From Sipunculus nudus (Eukaryota > Annelida > Sipuncula > Golfingiida > Sipunculidae), in contig CM049306.1 in assembly GCA_026874595.1 (NCBI GenBank), forward strand, positions 16,393,019 through 16,457,018: a stretch of 64,000 nt of DNA, given 5' to 3'. Shown here piece by piece: positions 35,501-45,946 of this stretch. Made by a program: the position numbers and the translations under genes. Position 1 is the stretch's first letter. Each line of letters begins with the position of its first letter. Under the pieces are notes generated by a model that was given only the letters and a program-made list of their open reading frames with translations, did no database searches and was not told the DNA's origin.

Positions 35501-36070
35501 TAGATTTGGCAACAGATCAAGAGTTCATTCAGTGCAGCCAGATATAGGTCAAGAGTTCAATCAGTGCAGCCAAGCACAAGGCATGTGATCACCTCATGGG
35601 TGACATGTGAACACCTCATGGGCACCATGTGATCACTTCATGGGTGTCATGCCCCTCAGTGCAGGGCCCCTGCATGAGCTTGTGCAATGGTGTGGCTACT
35701 ATTTCAGATTTGACAAGAGGCTAGAGGTCAGTCTGGATCTATTTATAGCTTTGGCAGACTGCCAACTGTATCAGATTAGGCAACAGGTGAAGAGTTCACT
35801 CAGTGCAGCCAGGTACTGGTCAGGAGTTTACTCATTGCAGTAGCTGCATTCTATTTATAGCGTAGGCAGACTGCCCACTGCATATGATTTGGCACCAAAG
35901 TTCAGCCTGGATTTATTTATAGCTTTGGCAGACTGCCAACTGTGTCAGATTATGCAACAGGTCAAGAGTTCACTCAGTGCAGCCAGATACAGGTCAAAAG
36001 TACACTCAGTCTAGCCAGGTGCAGGTCATGAGTGCACTCAGTGCAGTAGCCTGAGCCAGCAAATTGTCAC
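35500..36070 (+). repeat. Minisatellites: ~32-bp GTCAAGAGTTCACTCAGTGCAG and ~23-bp CATGTGATCACCTCATGG units
   Basis: The first unit and variants recur near 35518, 35545, 35787, 35818, 35961, 35993 and 36027, mixed with a longer repeat TTTATAGCTTTGGCAGACTGCC (near 35741 and 35918). Three copies of the second unit occupy about 35580-35650. Confidence 0.75.
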
Positions 36071-36184
36071 AGTTCACTTGGGGCAACTGCCTTTCTGACC
36101 TAAGCCAGGTCAGCCCCATGCATCAGACTCAAGGTAAGTTTGATGTATTGCTCAGGTATTTTGACCTGTCTATGTGTCTTTGAT

Positions 36185-36960
36185 GGCCTTCTCGTTCACA
36201 AGAGAGGTGTCGCCACCTACAATGACTTCTGCACTGTGTATGTGCCTGCTTATATCTACAGAGGAATTTGATATATCAGCCTGAAATTGGGCATATATAT
36301 ACATATCAAATGGCTTTGTCATAAACAAGACTGGTGGTGCCACCTACAATAATTTTTGCACAGTGTGTTTCCCTGCTTATTTTCAGGAGGGGTTTGATAT
36401 ATCAGTCTGAAATTGGGCATATGTATATATCTCTGATAGCTTTGTTGTATACAAGACTGGTGATGCCAGTTACAATCATTTTTGTGTTGTGTGCACCCAT
36501 GCCAGATTTTAACAGTGATGTTTGTGTAATTGTTTCTTATTCATAATGTTTAGTACTTGCTTTGTTCATATACATGAGAAGTAATGGTCCAGCATTGAAG
36601 CATTATACCTGGTGTATTTCCCAATGCACAGGTTCGCATTAGGCCTGTAGGCCTTGTTTAAAATTCGGAATTATGATCAGGTCACATGTGAACTGCTGCC
36701 CCCTCACTTTTGGTTGACCTCTGACCTTTCCATTGTTGCATCCATTTGTGTGTCTGTTTTGACATGTTAACCCACATATCTTCGAAGTCATTTGACCAAT
36801 TAGGAAAAAAATTTGCACAAATTCAGCCCTTGGATAGCTTTATAACATATACAAATATGGTGGCGCCACCTGCAACCATTTTTGCACAGCGTCCAACTGT
36901 GAGTCTGGCTTGGGTTAAAATCACTCATATCTCTGCAGTGGTTTGACTAATTCACCTGAA
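36185..36960 (+). repeat. GGTGGCGCCACC-core units in intron 1
   Basis: Units of roughly 130-140 bp near 36200, 36330 and 36460, and one at 36859 with the exact palindromic core. They carry the TTTGATATATCAGCCTGAAATTGGGCATA or CAGTGGTTTGACTAATTCACCTGAAATTTGGC tail. Similar units occur at 45520-45940. Confidence 0.75.
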
Positions 36961-36965
36961 ATTTG

Positions 36966-39233
36966 GCTGACTATAAGTCATCTGAGCTATAGTCGTGGTC
37001 CGTTGTCCGTCCGTCTGTCTGTCCATCTGTCCGTCCGGATGTCCGTCCGTAAGACTGGCACGTTTCGACACTGTTGGACCTACGAATCTGAAATTCGGCA
37101 TAGAGTTAGATGTCCACAAAATCTCCTACCATGCCAAAAATTGGGTCAATAGGACTTCGTTCCTTCGAGATATTAAGGAAAAACCTCAATTTTTTATAAG
37201 AAATCTATTTTCACACTTCAGGACTGCCTAATTACAAAACCACTCATCTGGTTTTCTTCATATATACCATAAATATTCCTCTATATAGTTCCTATGTACA
37301 TGCCAGATATTAAGTCAGTATTTAAAAAAGTTATGGGCCCAAACAAAATGGACTTTGTAAAAAAATCAGGAAGATATTTGGTCACTTAAGACCAAAAGTG
37401 TTAAAGGAAGGGACTTTTTTCCAGTAATACAACTTTAATTAATCAAAATTTAATTGTATACCAAAAATTAGATCAAAATCTGTTAAATTTTTTTAAATAT
37501 TGGCAAAAATATAAAATTTGTACCTTAAATTTTGCCCAACTTTGGCAACTGCACGTTATTTCCTGTAAGTACTGTGGATTTAATTTTCACAGCATGTATA
37601 CATAAGGATTTAATCTGTCATTAGGACTTCGTTCCTTCGAGATATTAAGGAAAAAAAACTCTGTTTTCCATAAAAAAAGCCATTGTTACACTTCAAGGCT
37701 GCCTAATATCAAAACCACTGATCTGTTTTTGATCGTATTTAGTATTCACATTCTTTCATACATTTTCTCTGAACATACCAAAAATTAGGCCAGTATTGGG
37801 TATTATTTTGAAGTTATGGGCCAAAACATAATGCAATTTTTTAAAAAATCAGGAAATATATTTACTCACCTAACATGAGAATTTTTTGCTGAACCTAGAG
37901 ACTTTTTTTCAGGAATATAACTTTATTTAATCAAGATTCAATTGTTTACCCAAAATTAGATTTGAATTTTGCAAATTTTTCAAGTTATTAGCATAAATAA
38001 AAATTCAATACCTTAAATTTTGTCCAACTTTGGCACTGTTGATTTAATTTTCACAGCATATATACATAAGGATTTAATCTTTTAAAATCTGAAATTTCAA
38101 AGAAATTGATTGGAAAGAATAGCTTTTATTCATGTTTTCATACACCATGTCAAGTGTTGTTTACATCTAGCCCACCTAGTAGTACAGCCTTCACTTGCAT
38201 TATGTAACCCACCCCAGGCAGCTTGCCTTGGGTCAGCCTTGCCACTACCAGCAGGCTTCCCCTCTGCCCTGCACTCCCCCCCCCCCAGATGGTGCATAAA
38301 CTAGATGAATGTTATTATTTTCTGTATTTGATCCATTCTTATTCTAGGCTATGCTACATTTTAGATTTTGTATTGTACCACCAGGGTTACAATGATTAAA
38401 GTGTACATTTAATTGTGTCCACAAAGTGGTGTACTGTTATGAAAGTGTGGATGTTCATCAGATAAGTAATTCCTTACTTCAGAAGAGTAAAAACTTCACC
38501 AGGTGTGAAATTGACTATTAATTCCAGTAATAAATTAAAACTGGGATAGTAATTAGCACAATGATATTGTTTGTCCCTCATTTAACCAACAGTGTGTATA
38601 CTTTATTTGAAAAGATGTTTTATTTTTTGAAATTTACTTTTATTTTATTTTGGTGGATAAAATTAAGCATGTACTGAAAACGCCAATGTGCAAAACTTTT
38701 TAATAGTGATTCAAGGAATATTCTTGTAGATGCCATGTTGTGGCATTATTTTCTTTTAAATTCAGTTTAAACATTTATGATTTAAAAATAATAAAATATA
38801 TGTGTATGCGTAATATGACCCAATATGAGCTACACTCTGGATATATGATGATTGCAACTTTTGCAACGATTCTAATATTTTAACTCATAGTTTCAGTTTT
38901 TTACTCTGTATATATAATGATTGCAACTTTTGCAACAAATCTAATATTTTAACTTATATTTTCAGGTTTTTTAATTAAAAATTTATAAAACCTGTAAATA
39001 AAAAAAATGTTTCAGATAAAAACTTCTTAATGGAAAAAGTGGATATGCTTAAAAAAATAGATTATATATAAACTTAAATGCATTATTCCCTTGAAAGTGA
39101 AATAAAGGTATTAGTCCATTCTGTCCACTTGCCTGTCCATCTGTAAATTTTCATATGCATCACAGTATCTCAAAATTTTACTGTTTTTCTTCATGACAGT
39201 CTTGTCAGAGTATTAGTTTGCAATCATATATTA
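36966..39233 (+). repeat. Long direct repeat, copy 1 (5' of exon 2)
   Basis: It begins GCTGACTATAAGTCATCTGAGC, with GTCCGTCCGTCTGTC runs, and contains two related subunits (GATGTCC...AAAATCTCCTACCAT...TTCGAGATATTAAGGAAAAA; first at 37108, second at about 37621). It then has a non-repetitive tail (38100-39233). It is nearly identical to 45947-48353, except that copy 1 lacks about 195 bp present in copy 2 (46548-46745), which leaves the second subunit headless at AATCTGT|CATTAGG (about 37620). Non-coding; it lies inside intron 1. Confidence 0.93.
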
Positions 39234-39524
39234 ATCATATATATCATGCATAAATGATCTATAACTCTATGAATCTAGAAATCATATGATATAATACTGT
39301 CCAAAAAAAGGCAGTTATCTTGTAACACAGTCTACATAAATGTTGAAGCTTCACAAAATGCCTCACAAAACATTAAAAAAAAAGATCAGAAGAATATAAT
39401 ATACACTAGAATATACCCATGTCAGTACCTGCATCCACAGTTTTCTTAAATTATGAGTAAGAACTGACATGGCGTGCACGTTTGAAATGCACTGACACAA
39501 ATTGCGGGACATGTTGCCGATTTG

Positions 39525-39901
39525 GCGAGGGGTGAGATGTTCTGCGTCCGAAACCGTCCCAACGATTAACTCGCAACATGATTCACTTGTGCCAAAATAT
39601 GGGCAGTGGTGAGATGTTCCCGGTCTAAATTCGTCCCAGCGGTCAACCCACAACCACATTCATTTGTGTTGACTTTAGCGGACTGCTTACAAAAGGCCGA
39701 CGCGTAGTGAATGTTTGGCAGACTATGTCAGGTTTGATTTGATTGGTTAGCGGCAGTGGTGAGATGGTCCCGGTCTAAATTCGTCCAAGCGGTCAACCCA
39801 CAACCACATTCATTTGTGTTGACTTAAGCGGACTGCTTACAAAAGGCCGACGCGTAGTGAATGTTTGGCAGACTATGTTAGGTTCGATTTTATTGGTTAG
39901 C
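39525..39901 (+). repeat. 150-bp tandem duplication, plus a diverged third unit
   Basis: 39602-39751 and 39752-39901 are near-identical (GGCAGTGGTGAGATG to ATTGGTTAG). A partial diverged unit precedes them (about 39525-39601, GTGAGATGTTCTGCGTCCG). The block is richer in CpG than the surrounding intron. The minus-strand frame 39363-39659 is an effect of this repeat. 39902-40150 ends in ACAGACAGACAGACAAACAA. Confidence 0.88.
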
Positions 39902-40486
39902 GAGAGGAGATTCAGGACGACGTGGGCGCTCTATGTGAGAATGGCAACGGCACACCGCAGGTATTAAACCCAGAATATTTTTTATTGATTTTGAGGCCAT
40001 TTCTTTACCGAACGCCTAAAAAATATAAACTCGTTCTTCCCCGGACCAAGATGCACCCTCCCACGAAGTTTGACGACAGTGTGATCCCTAGCGTGCGTAT
40101 GAATCCGGACAGACAGACAGACAAACAAACAAACAGATTCCCGTGAATTATAGTATGATTATAAGAAAAGACTTAATAAGACAAAGAAATATTCACTTGC
40201 ATACATCTGTGTATCAACTTTTACCTTTTCTCATATGATGTTTAATTACCTAAAAAAAGGATGGTGTATCAAAGTCCATCATAAATACTGATACCCTGCA
40301 TATTTTGTACCATAAGTGTACATGTTTTGACTGTTGAGTGTTGAACACCAGGGTGAAAAGAAACATTTGAACTAGATCAACCAACTAATTTGTTCTGTTT
40401 TTCTTGTAAGAAGTATCAAATAGGATGATTGTTTATGTTAATGTGTAATATACTCATTAAATAGTGAAGTAATACCTATCTAAACT

Positions 40487-40517
40487 AATCTATCTATCTG
40501 TCTATCTATCTATCTAT
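40487..40517. repeat. (CTAT)n microsatellite
   Basis: About seven tetranucleotide units with one TCTG variant. The flanks, 40150-40486 and 40518-41040, are AT-rich intron without recognised features. Confidence 0.9.
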
Positions 40518-41044
40518 GATTGATTCAGTATGCAAGTGGATGACTTTTTCCCCCAGATTTGCTCTTCATAATATCTCATAAGTGTGCTTCAATATACCTC
40601 TTGTTACTCTCTAATTGCCATATATTTAAATACAATTACAAATTATTTTTTTGTAAAAATTATTAGTGATATTTACAATCCCAAGGTTGTTAAGAAAACT
40701 GGAGAAAAAAAATAAAGATTAATTAATGTTTAGCAAATAATTGGTATGATAAGGATGCTGTAGACCACATGAAACACATCAAAGGTTCAAATAATAATCA
40801 GATATCTATTTCATAATTCTGTTTCCAAAATTAATGTTAATTATCACATGAATAATTATTACATTACTGTAAAAAAGTTAATTATTACATTAATACTATA
40901 ATATTCTGTAAATATTAATAAATATATTACCTTTTAACTATATATAACCATTCAGTGTTAAAATATTGAAAATCCGACTGAAAACATCTGTCATATGTCA
41001 ATTACAATGCTTAATATATTAGGAAATGAGATCAGATCACTATT

Positions 41045-41335
41045 TTAATCTCGCCTAGGCAGATTTTAAACTCGCCTAAGTAATATCAGACAGATTTTAA
41101 ACTCGCCTGGATGACAACAGACAGATTTTAAACTCGCCTAGGCGAGATTAAAATCATGGCCTGCTCCATGATGGATTTTAATCTCGCCTAGGCGAGATTG
41201 CGATTGTGATCTCGTCTAGGCGAGTTTAAAATCTGTCTAGCCGAGATCACAATTGCAATCTCGCCTAGGCGAGATCACAATCGCAATCTCGTCTAGGCGT
41301 ATTTAAAATCCACCTGGATTTCAATCTCGTCTCTG
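41045..41335. repeat. Cluster of CTCGCCTAGGCGAG palindromes
   Basis: About ten full or half copies of the palindrome AATCTCGCCTAGGCGAGATT in 290 bp. 41124-41155 is a 32-bp palindrome with one mismatched pair (GATTTTAAACTCGCC/TAGGCGAGATTAAAATC). A hairpin ATCATGG-cctgct-CCATGAT (41153-41172) joins two such palindromes into a larger palindrome of about 75 bp (41130-41205). Variants: CTCGTCTAGGCGAG, CTCGCCTAAG, TCTAGCCGAG. It lies inside intron 1. The family is not known to me. Confidence 0.9.
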
Positions 41336-41359
41336 ACATATACATACTTGTTTTTTAGC

Positions 41360-41450
41360 TCTGCTGACTGGAAGTCATCTGAGCTATAGTGATCACCCAT
41401 TGTCTGGCCAGAATCCGGCCGTCTGGCCTCTAACAGGGCACTAGTCTAAC
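41360..41450 (+). repeat. Head of a TTTTAGCTC...GAGCTATAG repeat
   Basis: TTTTTAGCTCTGCTGACTGG then AAGTCATCTGAGCTATAG is an imperfect hairpin, followed by CATTGTCTGGCCAGAATCCGG. It is the same head type as at 36966, 45940 and 53545, and it precedes the array that follows. Confidence 0.7.
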
Positions 41451-43380
41451 CGTTCGACTTAGAAAATTCTAACTGTACATCCAGGGAGGTCATAGGCAAT
41501 TCTCCTTGGAAACCTGATATTAGGTCATGGTGACTTATATTTTGTGACCTACGGGCCCAAAACATGATTTTGAGCATCCAGACAGTCAGATGGGGCACAA
41601 ATTGTACCCATCAGGCCAATACTCCAACGTGACATTTAAGGAGGTCCTGGGCAAATGTCCTTGAAAACTTGAAATTAGGTGACTGGGACCTATATTCTGT
41701 GACCTATAGGAAACAGATGTCATATGAACACCCTGAATCCTGAATGTCAGATGGGGACAAATCGTATCAGTTAGGCCTAGAATCTTCTAAAACAATATCC
41801 TTGGAGGTTCGAGGCAAATCTCATAGGGAACCTGAAATTAGGTCATGGTGACCTACATTTTGCAACCTCCAAGCAGAAAACAGGATAATGAGCACCCAGA
41901 AAGTCAGACAGGGCACAATGTGTGTCTGTTAGGCCTAGAATCTTCTAGTGTAAATTCTTAGATGTCCTTGGCAAATGTCCCTGGAAACCAGAAATTAGGT
42001 CACCATGACCAACATTTTTGATGTCATATAAGCACCCAGACAGTCGGGCAGGGCACAATCTTCTAAAATAAAATTCAGGGATATCCTAGGCAAATCTCCT
42101 TGAAAACCAGAATTTAGGTCATGGTGACCTATATTCTGTGACCTATGGGCTGAAAAAAGGTTTTTAGCACCCAAACAGATGAGGCTCAAATTGTATCCAT
42201 TATGCCTAGTCTCTTGTGTAACATTCAGGGAGGTCTTAGGCAAATGTCCTAGGAAACCTAAAATTAGGTCTGTGAAACCTATATTTTGCACCTCTGAACC
42301 AAAAACTTGATTTTGAACACCCAGACAGTCAGATTTGGCACAAATTGTATCCATTAGGCCTAGAACCTTCTAACATAAAATTGATGGAGGGTTCAGGCAA
42401 ATGTCCTTGGAAACCTTAAAGTAGGTCATGGTGACCTATATTCTGTGACCTATGCGCCGAAAAATGGTTTTGAGCACCCAGACAGTCAGAGAGGGCACAT
42501 ATTGTATCCATTAGACCTAGAATCTTTATGTTGACATCCAGGTTTGTCCTAGCCAAATGTCTTTGGAAACATGAAATTAGACCGTGATGACCTATATTCT
42601 GCAACCTTTAGGAAAAAGATGTCATATAAGTACCATGAATGTCAGATATGCACAAATCTTGTCTGTTAAGTCCAGAATCTTCTAACACAGAAGCCAGGGA
42701 GGTTCTTGCCACATCCTTTTTGAAACCTGAAATAGGTCATGGTGCGCAGGCTTTATATATTCTATGTGCTATGAGCAAAAAAAATATGAATTTGAGTATC
42801 CAGACAGACAAGTTACAAATTATATCTATTTTCCTTTGAACAATGTATTGAAAAGTCTAGGGAGGTCTTTGGCAAGTCTTGTTTGAATCCTGAACTTAAT
42901 TCTTATAATAATACATGTCAAATACAGTCAGATAGGGCAAAAATTGTATCCATAAGCCCTTAACTCTTCCAACATAACATCCAGGGAGTTTTGGAAAATC
43001 ACACTGGAAACCTGCACGTGACAGGCCAAAAACATGATTTAAGTACCTTTTACATTAGATGGGTACAAATTGTATGCATTAGACCTAGGTCCTGGGAAAA
43101 TCTCCTTTGAAACTTAAAATTAGGTCATAGTGACCATTAGCCCTAGACTCTTCTAATATGATATTAAGGGAAGTCCTTGGCAATTTTCCTCTGAAACCTG
43201 AATTTGGGTCATGGTGACCTATATTATGCCACCTACAGGCCCAAAACATGATTTTGAGCATCAAGACAGTCAAATGGGGCACAAATTGTATCCATTTTCC
43301 TTGGCACCCTCTATTGTGAAATCCAGGGGTATCTGGGCAGGTCTCCTATGAATCCTGAAATTTTTATTTTCTGTCCATTT
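41450..43380 (+). repeat. ~170-bp repeat array with AGGTCATGGTGACCT palindromes
   Basis: About eleven diverged units carrying, in order: GGCAAATGTCCTTGGAAACCTGAAATTAGGTCATGGTGACCTATATT, TGACCTA(T/C)(G/A)GGC, AAAACATGATTTTGAGCACCCAGACAGTCAGA, GGGCACAAATTGTATCCATTAGGCCTAGAATCTTCTA (words separated here for the reader, not one exact copy). Inverted AGGTCA half-sites spaced by three bases occur at 41840, 41997, 42116, 42423, 43122 and 43206, and a weaker one at 41522. No protein is encoded; the minus frame 41995-42354 repeats with the units. Confidence 0.85.
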
Positions 43381-43819
43381 TTAAACACAGTAACATTAGC
43401 TATAGGCTATTCTCACTGACAGAATATAACATTAATAAAAGAAATGATCACCCAGTCAAATTTAGCTGAGAGCATGGCCCATGGGCCACTTGTTAAATGT
43501 TTAGTACTTGCATTATACTTTGAATAGTATCAGTCAAGCATGTTATCATAGAAGTATTTTACATGATGTATATTCCATTGCACAAGTTTGCAAAAGGCCT
43601 GTAGGCCTTGTTTTCAACATCATCTGCATAGCTGCCACTGCATAAACTTTAAAATTGTATGTCCTAATGTGACTGACATCTATTATTTTGTACCAGTATT
43701 GTATATCTTCATGCAGCTGACATCTGTTATTTTGTACCAATATTGTATATCCCCATGTGGCTGACATCTGTTATTTGTACCAATATTGTATATCTTTGTG
43801 CAGCTGACATCTGTTATTA

Positions 43820-44465
43820 TGTCTCCCCCCCCCCCCCCCCCCATCCAGGGGGAGACATGTTGTCTTTTGCTGTCTGTTGATGTCAGTCATCATCTATAGG
43901 ATATCTTGTGAATGTGATAACTTTTTTAGAGCTGCATATTTTCCTTTAAAATTTTAAACACTTATTGTTATTATCAAATCACAGACAAATTCGAAATCTG
44001 GTGAACTTGACCGTCATCGTCAAGATCAAATCTGCTGAAATGTTAACTTTAAAGTTATTGTGAACCTCATAATTTTTCAAGTACTTATCCTTTTTTCTCA
44101 AATTTGTTACACAAATTGTTCTTACCAAGTTCTTGGAGGAGTTCAAAACCTGGTGACCTTGACCAGGATCTCCAAGGTAAAATCAACCAAATTATAGTTA
44201 TTGTCTTGTGAACGTGATAACTTTGGAAGTCAGAGTTTTGCAGTTCTAGTAGTATTGTGACCCCATAACTTTGGAAGTACTGAAGATTTTTTTCTTCAAA
44301 TTTGACACACCAGTTCTGTCAAAATCTCATTGGAGTTTGAAAGCATTTACCTTGACCTTGACCTTCAAAGTTTAACCTGCTGAAATCTAGAATTACTATT
44401 TTTGAGAAAGTGCATATTTTACCCCTAATATTTTGGGATGGCCAGTAGGGGGAGACATATATCTA
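43820..44465 (+). repeat. Repeat bounded by GTCTCCCCC and GGGGGAGAC boxes
   Basis: GTCT plus an 18-C run (43825-43842) and ATCCAGGGGGAGACATGTTG open the block; CCAGTAGGGGGAGACATAT (44440-44458) closes it. Inside are repeated TGAACGTGATAACTTT and TGACCTTGACC segments. The flanks (43560-43820 and 44470-44560) hold short tandem copies of GCAGCTGACATCTGTTATTTTGTACCA with a ~60-bp period, about six in all. Non-coding, in intron 1. Confidence 0.65.
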
Positions 44466-44559
44466 GGGCAAATCAAATCCATTCTAGTTTTGTACCTGTT
44501 TTGTTTATCTTCATGCAGTTGACATCTGTTATTTTGTACCAGTTTTGTATATCTTCACG

Positions 44560-44923
44560 CAGCTTATATCTAAGATCAGCTCCAAAATGTAACAACCTCT
44601 TCTCCCAGGGTCATTTGCATCTTGATATAGATCAGTTCCAAAATGTAACAAACTGTATAGATTAGCTCCAGGATGTAAAATCCCTTTTTCCACCACAAGA
44701 AAAGTGAAAGTTTATAAAAATCCATCTATAATTTGTTGAGTTATTCAGAGGCAAACAGAGGACAGACAGGGATGAAACAAGTAACATGTCCAAATTTATG
44801 GATATAATCAATTGAGACTTACATTATTAGGCAGATGATGTTTTAAATTGTCTAAATGCAGTTGTATGATTGTTCCACATTTGTAACTGATATATAACTA
44901 ATTGGTTGGCTTTTGTCTTTCAG
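44560..44923. other. Intron 1 end
   Basis: Short AT-rich intronic sequence with two copies of a TAGAT(C/T)AGCTCCA(A/G)AATGTAA segment, ending in the exon 2 acceptor. Confidence 0.5.
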
Positions 44924-45068
44924 CTGGAGACTGGATGCAGGGCCCATATGTGTATGCCTTGTACGATCACTATGGAATGTCATCACATGATATTGAGGTT
45001 CTGTTCGTGGCAGGATTCGGTGCCAGTATGTTTGTGGGAACTGTTGTTGGGTCATTTGCAGACAAGTA
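44924..45068 (+). CDS. mfsd5: MFSD5-like transporter, coding exon 2
   Basis: The 145-bp exon lies between a good acceptor (TTGTCTTTCAG, ending 44923) and donor (GTAAGT at 45069). It encodes residues 50-97, and two bases of codon 98. The order AGDWMQGPYVYALYDHYG, then VLFVAGFGASMFVGT, then VGSFADK is the family's helix 2-helix 3 region: a D-W-x-Q-x-P-Y motif at the helix 2 exit, a glycine-rich helix 3 and the start of MFS motif A. Motif A (G-x3-D-[RK]-x-G-[RK]-[RK]) occupies residues 92-101 and is split by the next intron inside the codon for Y98. Known of the family: motif A lies in the cytoplasmic loop 2-3 and is needed for conformational change. The exon sits between two 2.3-kb direct repeats (36966-39233 and 45947-48353). 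Intron 2 is 12,313 bp. Confidence 0.93.
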
Positions 45069-45229
45069 GTAAGTACCTGTTAAAATGAAAGGCACTAACT
45101 GTTACTAAGTTGAGAATGATAAATGTTATGCTATCAAAATTGAACTGAACCTGAACTGAACTACCAGGTATAGATCAAGACATAATTCATGCATGGAACA
45201 GCTCATTAGAATACTCGCAAATGTTTTTA

Positions 45230-45945
45230 CATAATTGTATCCACCAAAACAGAGTTTTGTGAATGCTGTGTTTTCAGCTGGCCTCTGTCACTGCCACTGC
45301 ATCAGTTTCTGGAAAACTACTGTGTAACCACTGGACTGAATTTTGTGAAAATCAGGATTTTGATTGGGTCACTTGTGAATTGTTGCGCCCTCATTTTGGG
45401 TTGACCCCTGACCTTTCTTCTCTGCAAGGCTTCCATATAAACCCACATATCTTGGGACTCGTTTGACCAATCAGGCTGAAATTTTGCATGAGTACAACTC
45501 TTGGATAGCTTTATATCATACACAAAACTAGTGGCACCATCTACAACCATTTTCACACAGTGTCCATCTGTTTTTCTGCCTTGGGTTAAATCACTCATAT
45601 CTCTGCAGTGGTTGGACTAATTCGCCTGAAAGTTTGCACATATAGACATCATGAATAGGTTCCTTGTTTATATGACAAGTGGTGCCATCTACAATCATGT
45701 TTACACTGCAGACATCCATGCTTATATCTTAGGACTGGTTTTATGTATTGGCCTCAAGTTTGGCATGAGTATAGATCTTACAAAGATCTACAGCTTATAC
45801 AGATTTGGTGGCCTGACCTACAACTATTTTTGTATGGTGTCCATCTGTTCATCTGCCTAGGGTTAAATCACTCATATATCAACAGTGGTTTGAATTATCC
45901 ACCTGAAATTTTGAATGTGTATACATCCTTGATAGTTTTTAGCTC
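45230..45945 (+). repeat. GGTGGC(G/A)CCA(C/T)C-core units in intron 2
   Basis: Four diverged units (cores near 45530 and 45688, degenerate ones near 45808 and 45360) with the CTCTGCAGTGGTTxGACTAATTCxCCTGAAA tail seen at 36930. They lie directly upstream of long repeat copy 2, just as similar units precede copy 1, so the duplicated block may include them. Confidence 0.7.
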
Positions 45946-45946
45946 A

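Noticed and set aside
39363-39659. 98-codon minus-strand frame
   Set aside because: It lies across the 150-bp tandem repeat and no family signal is seen.
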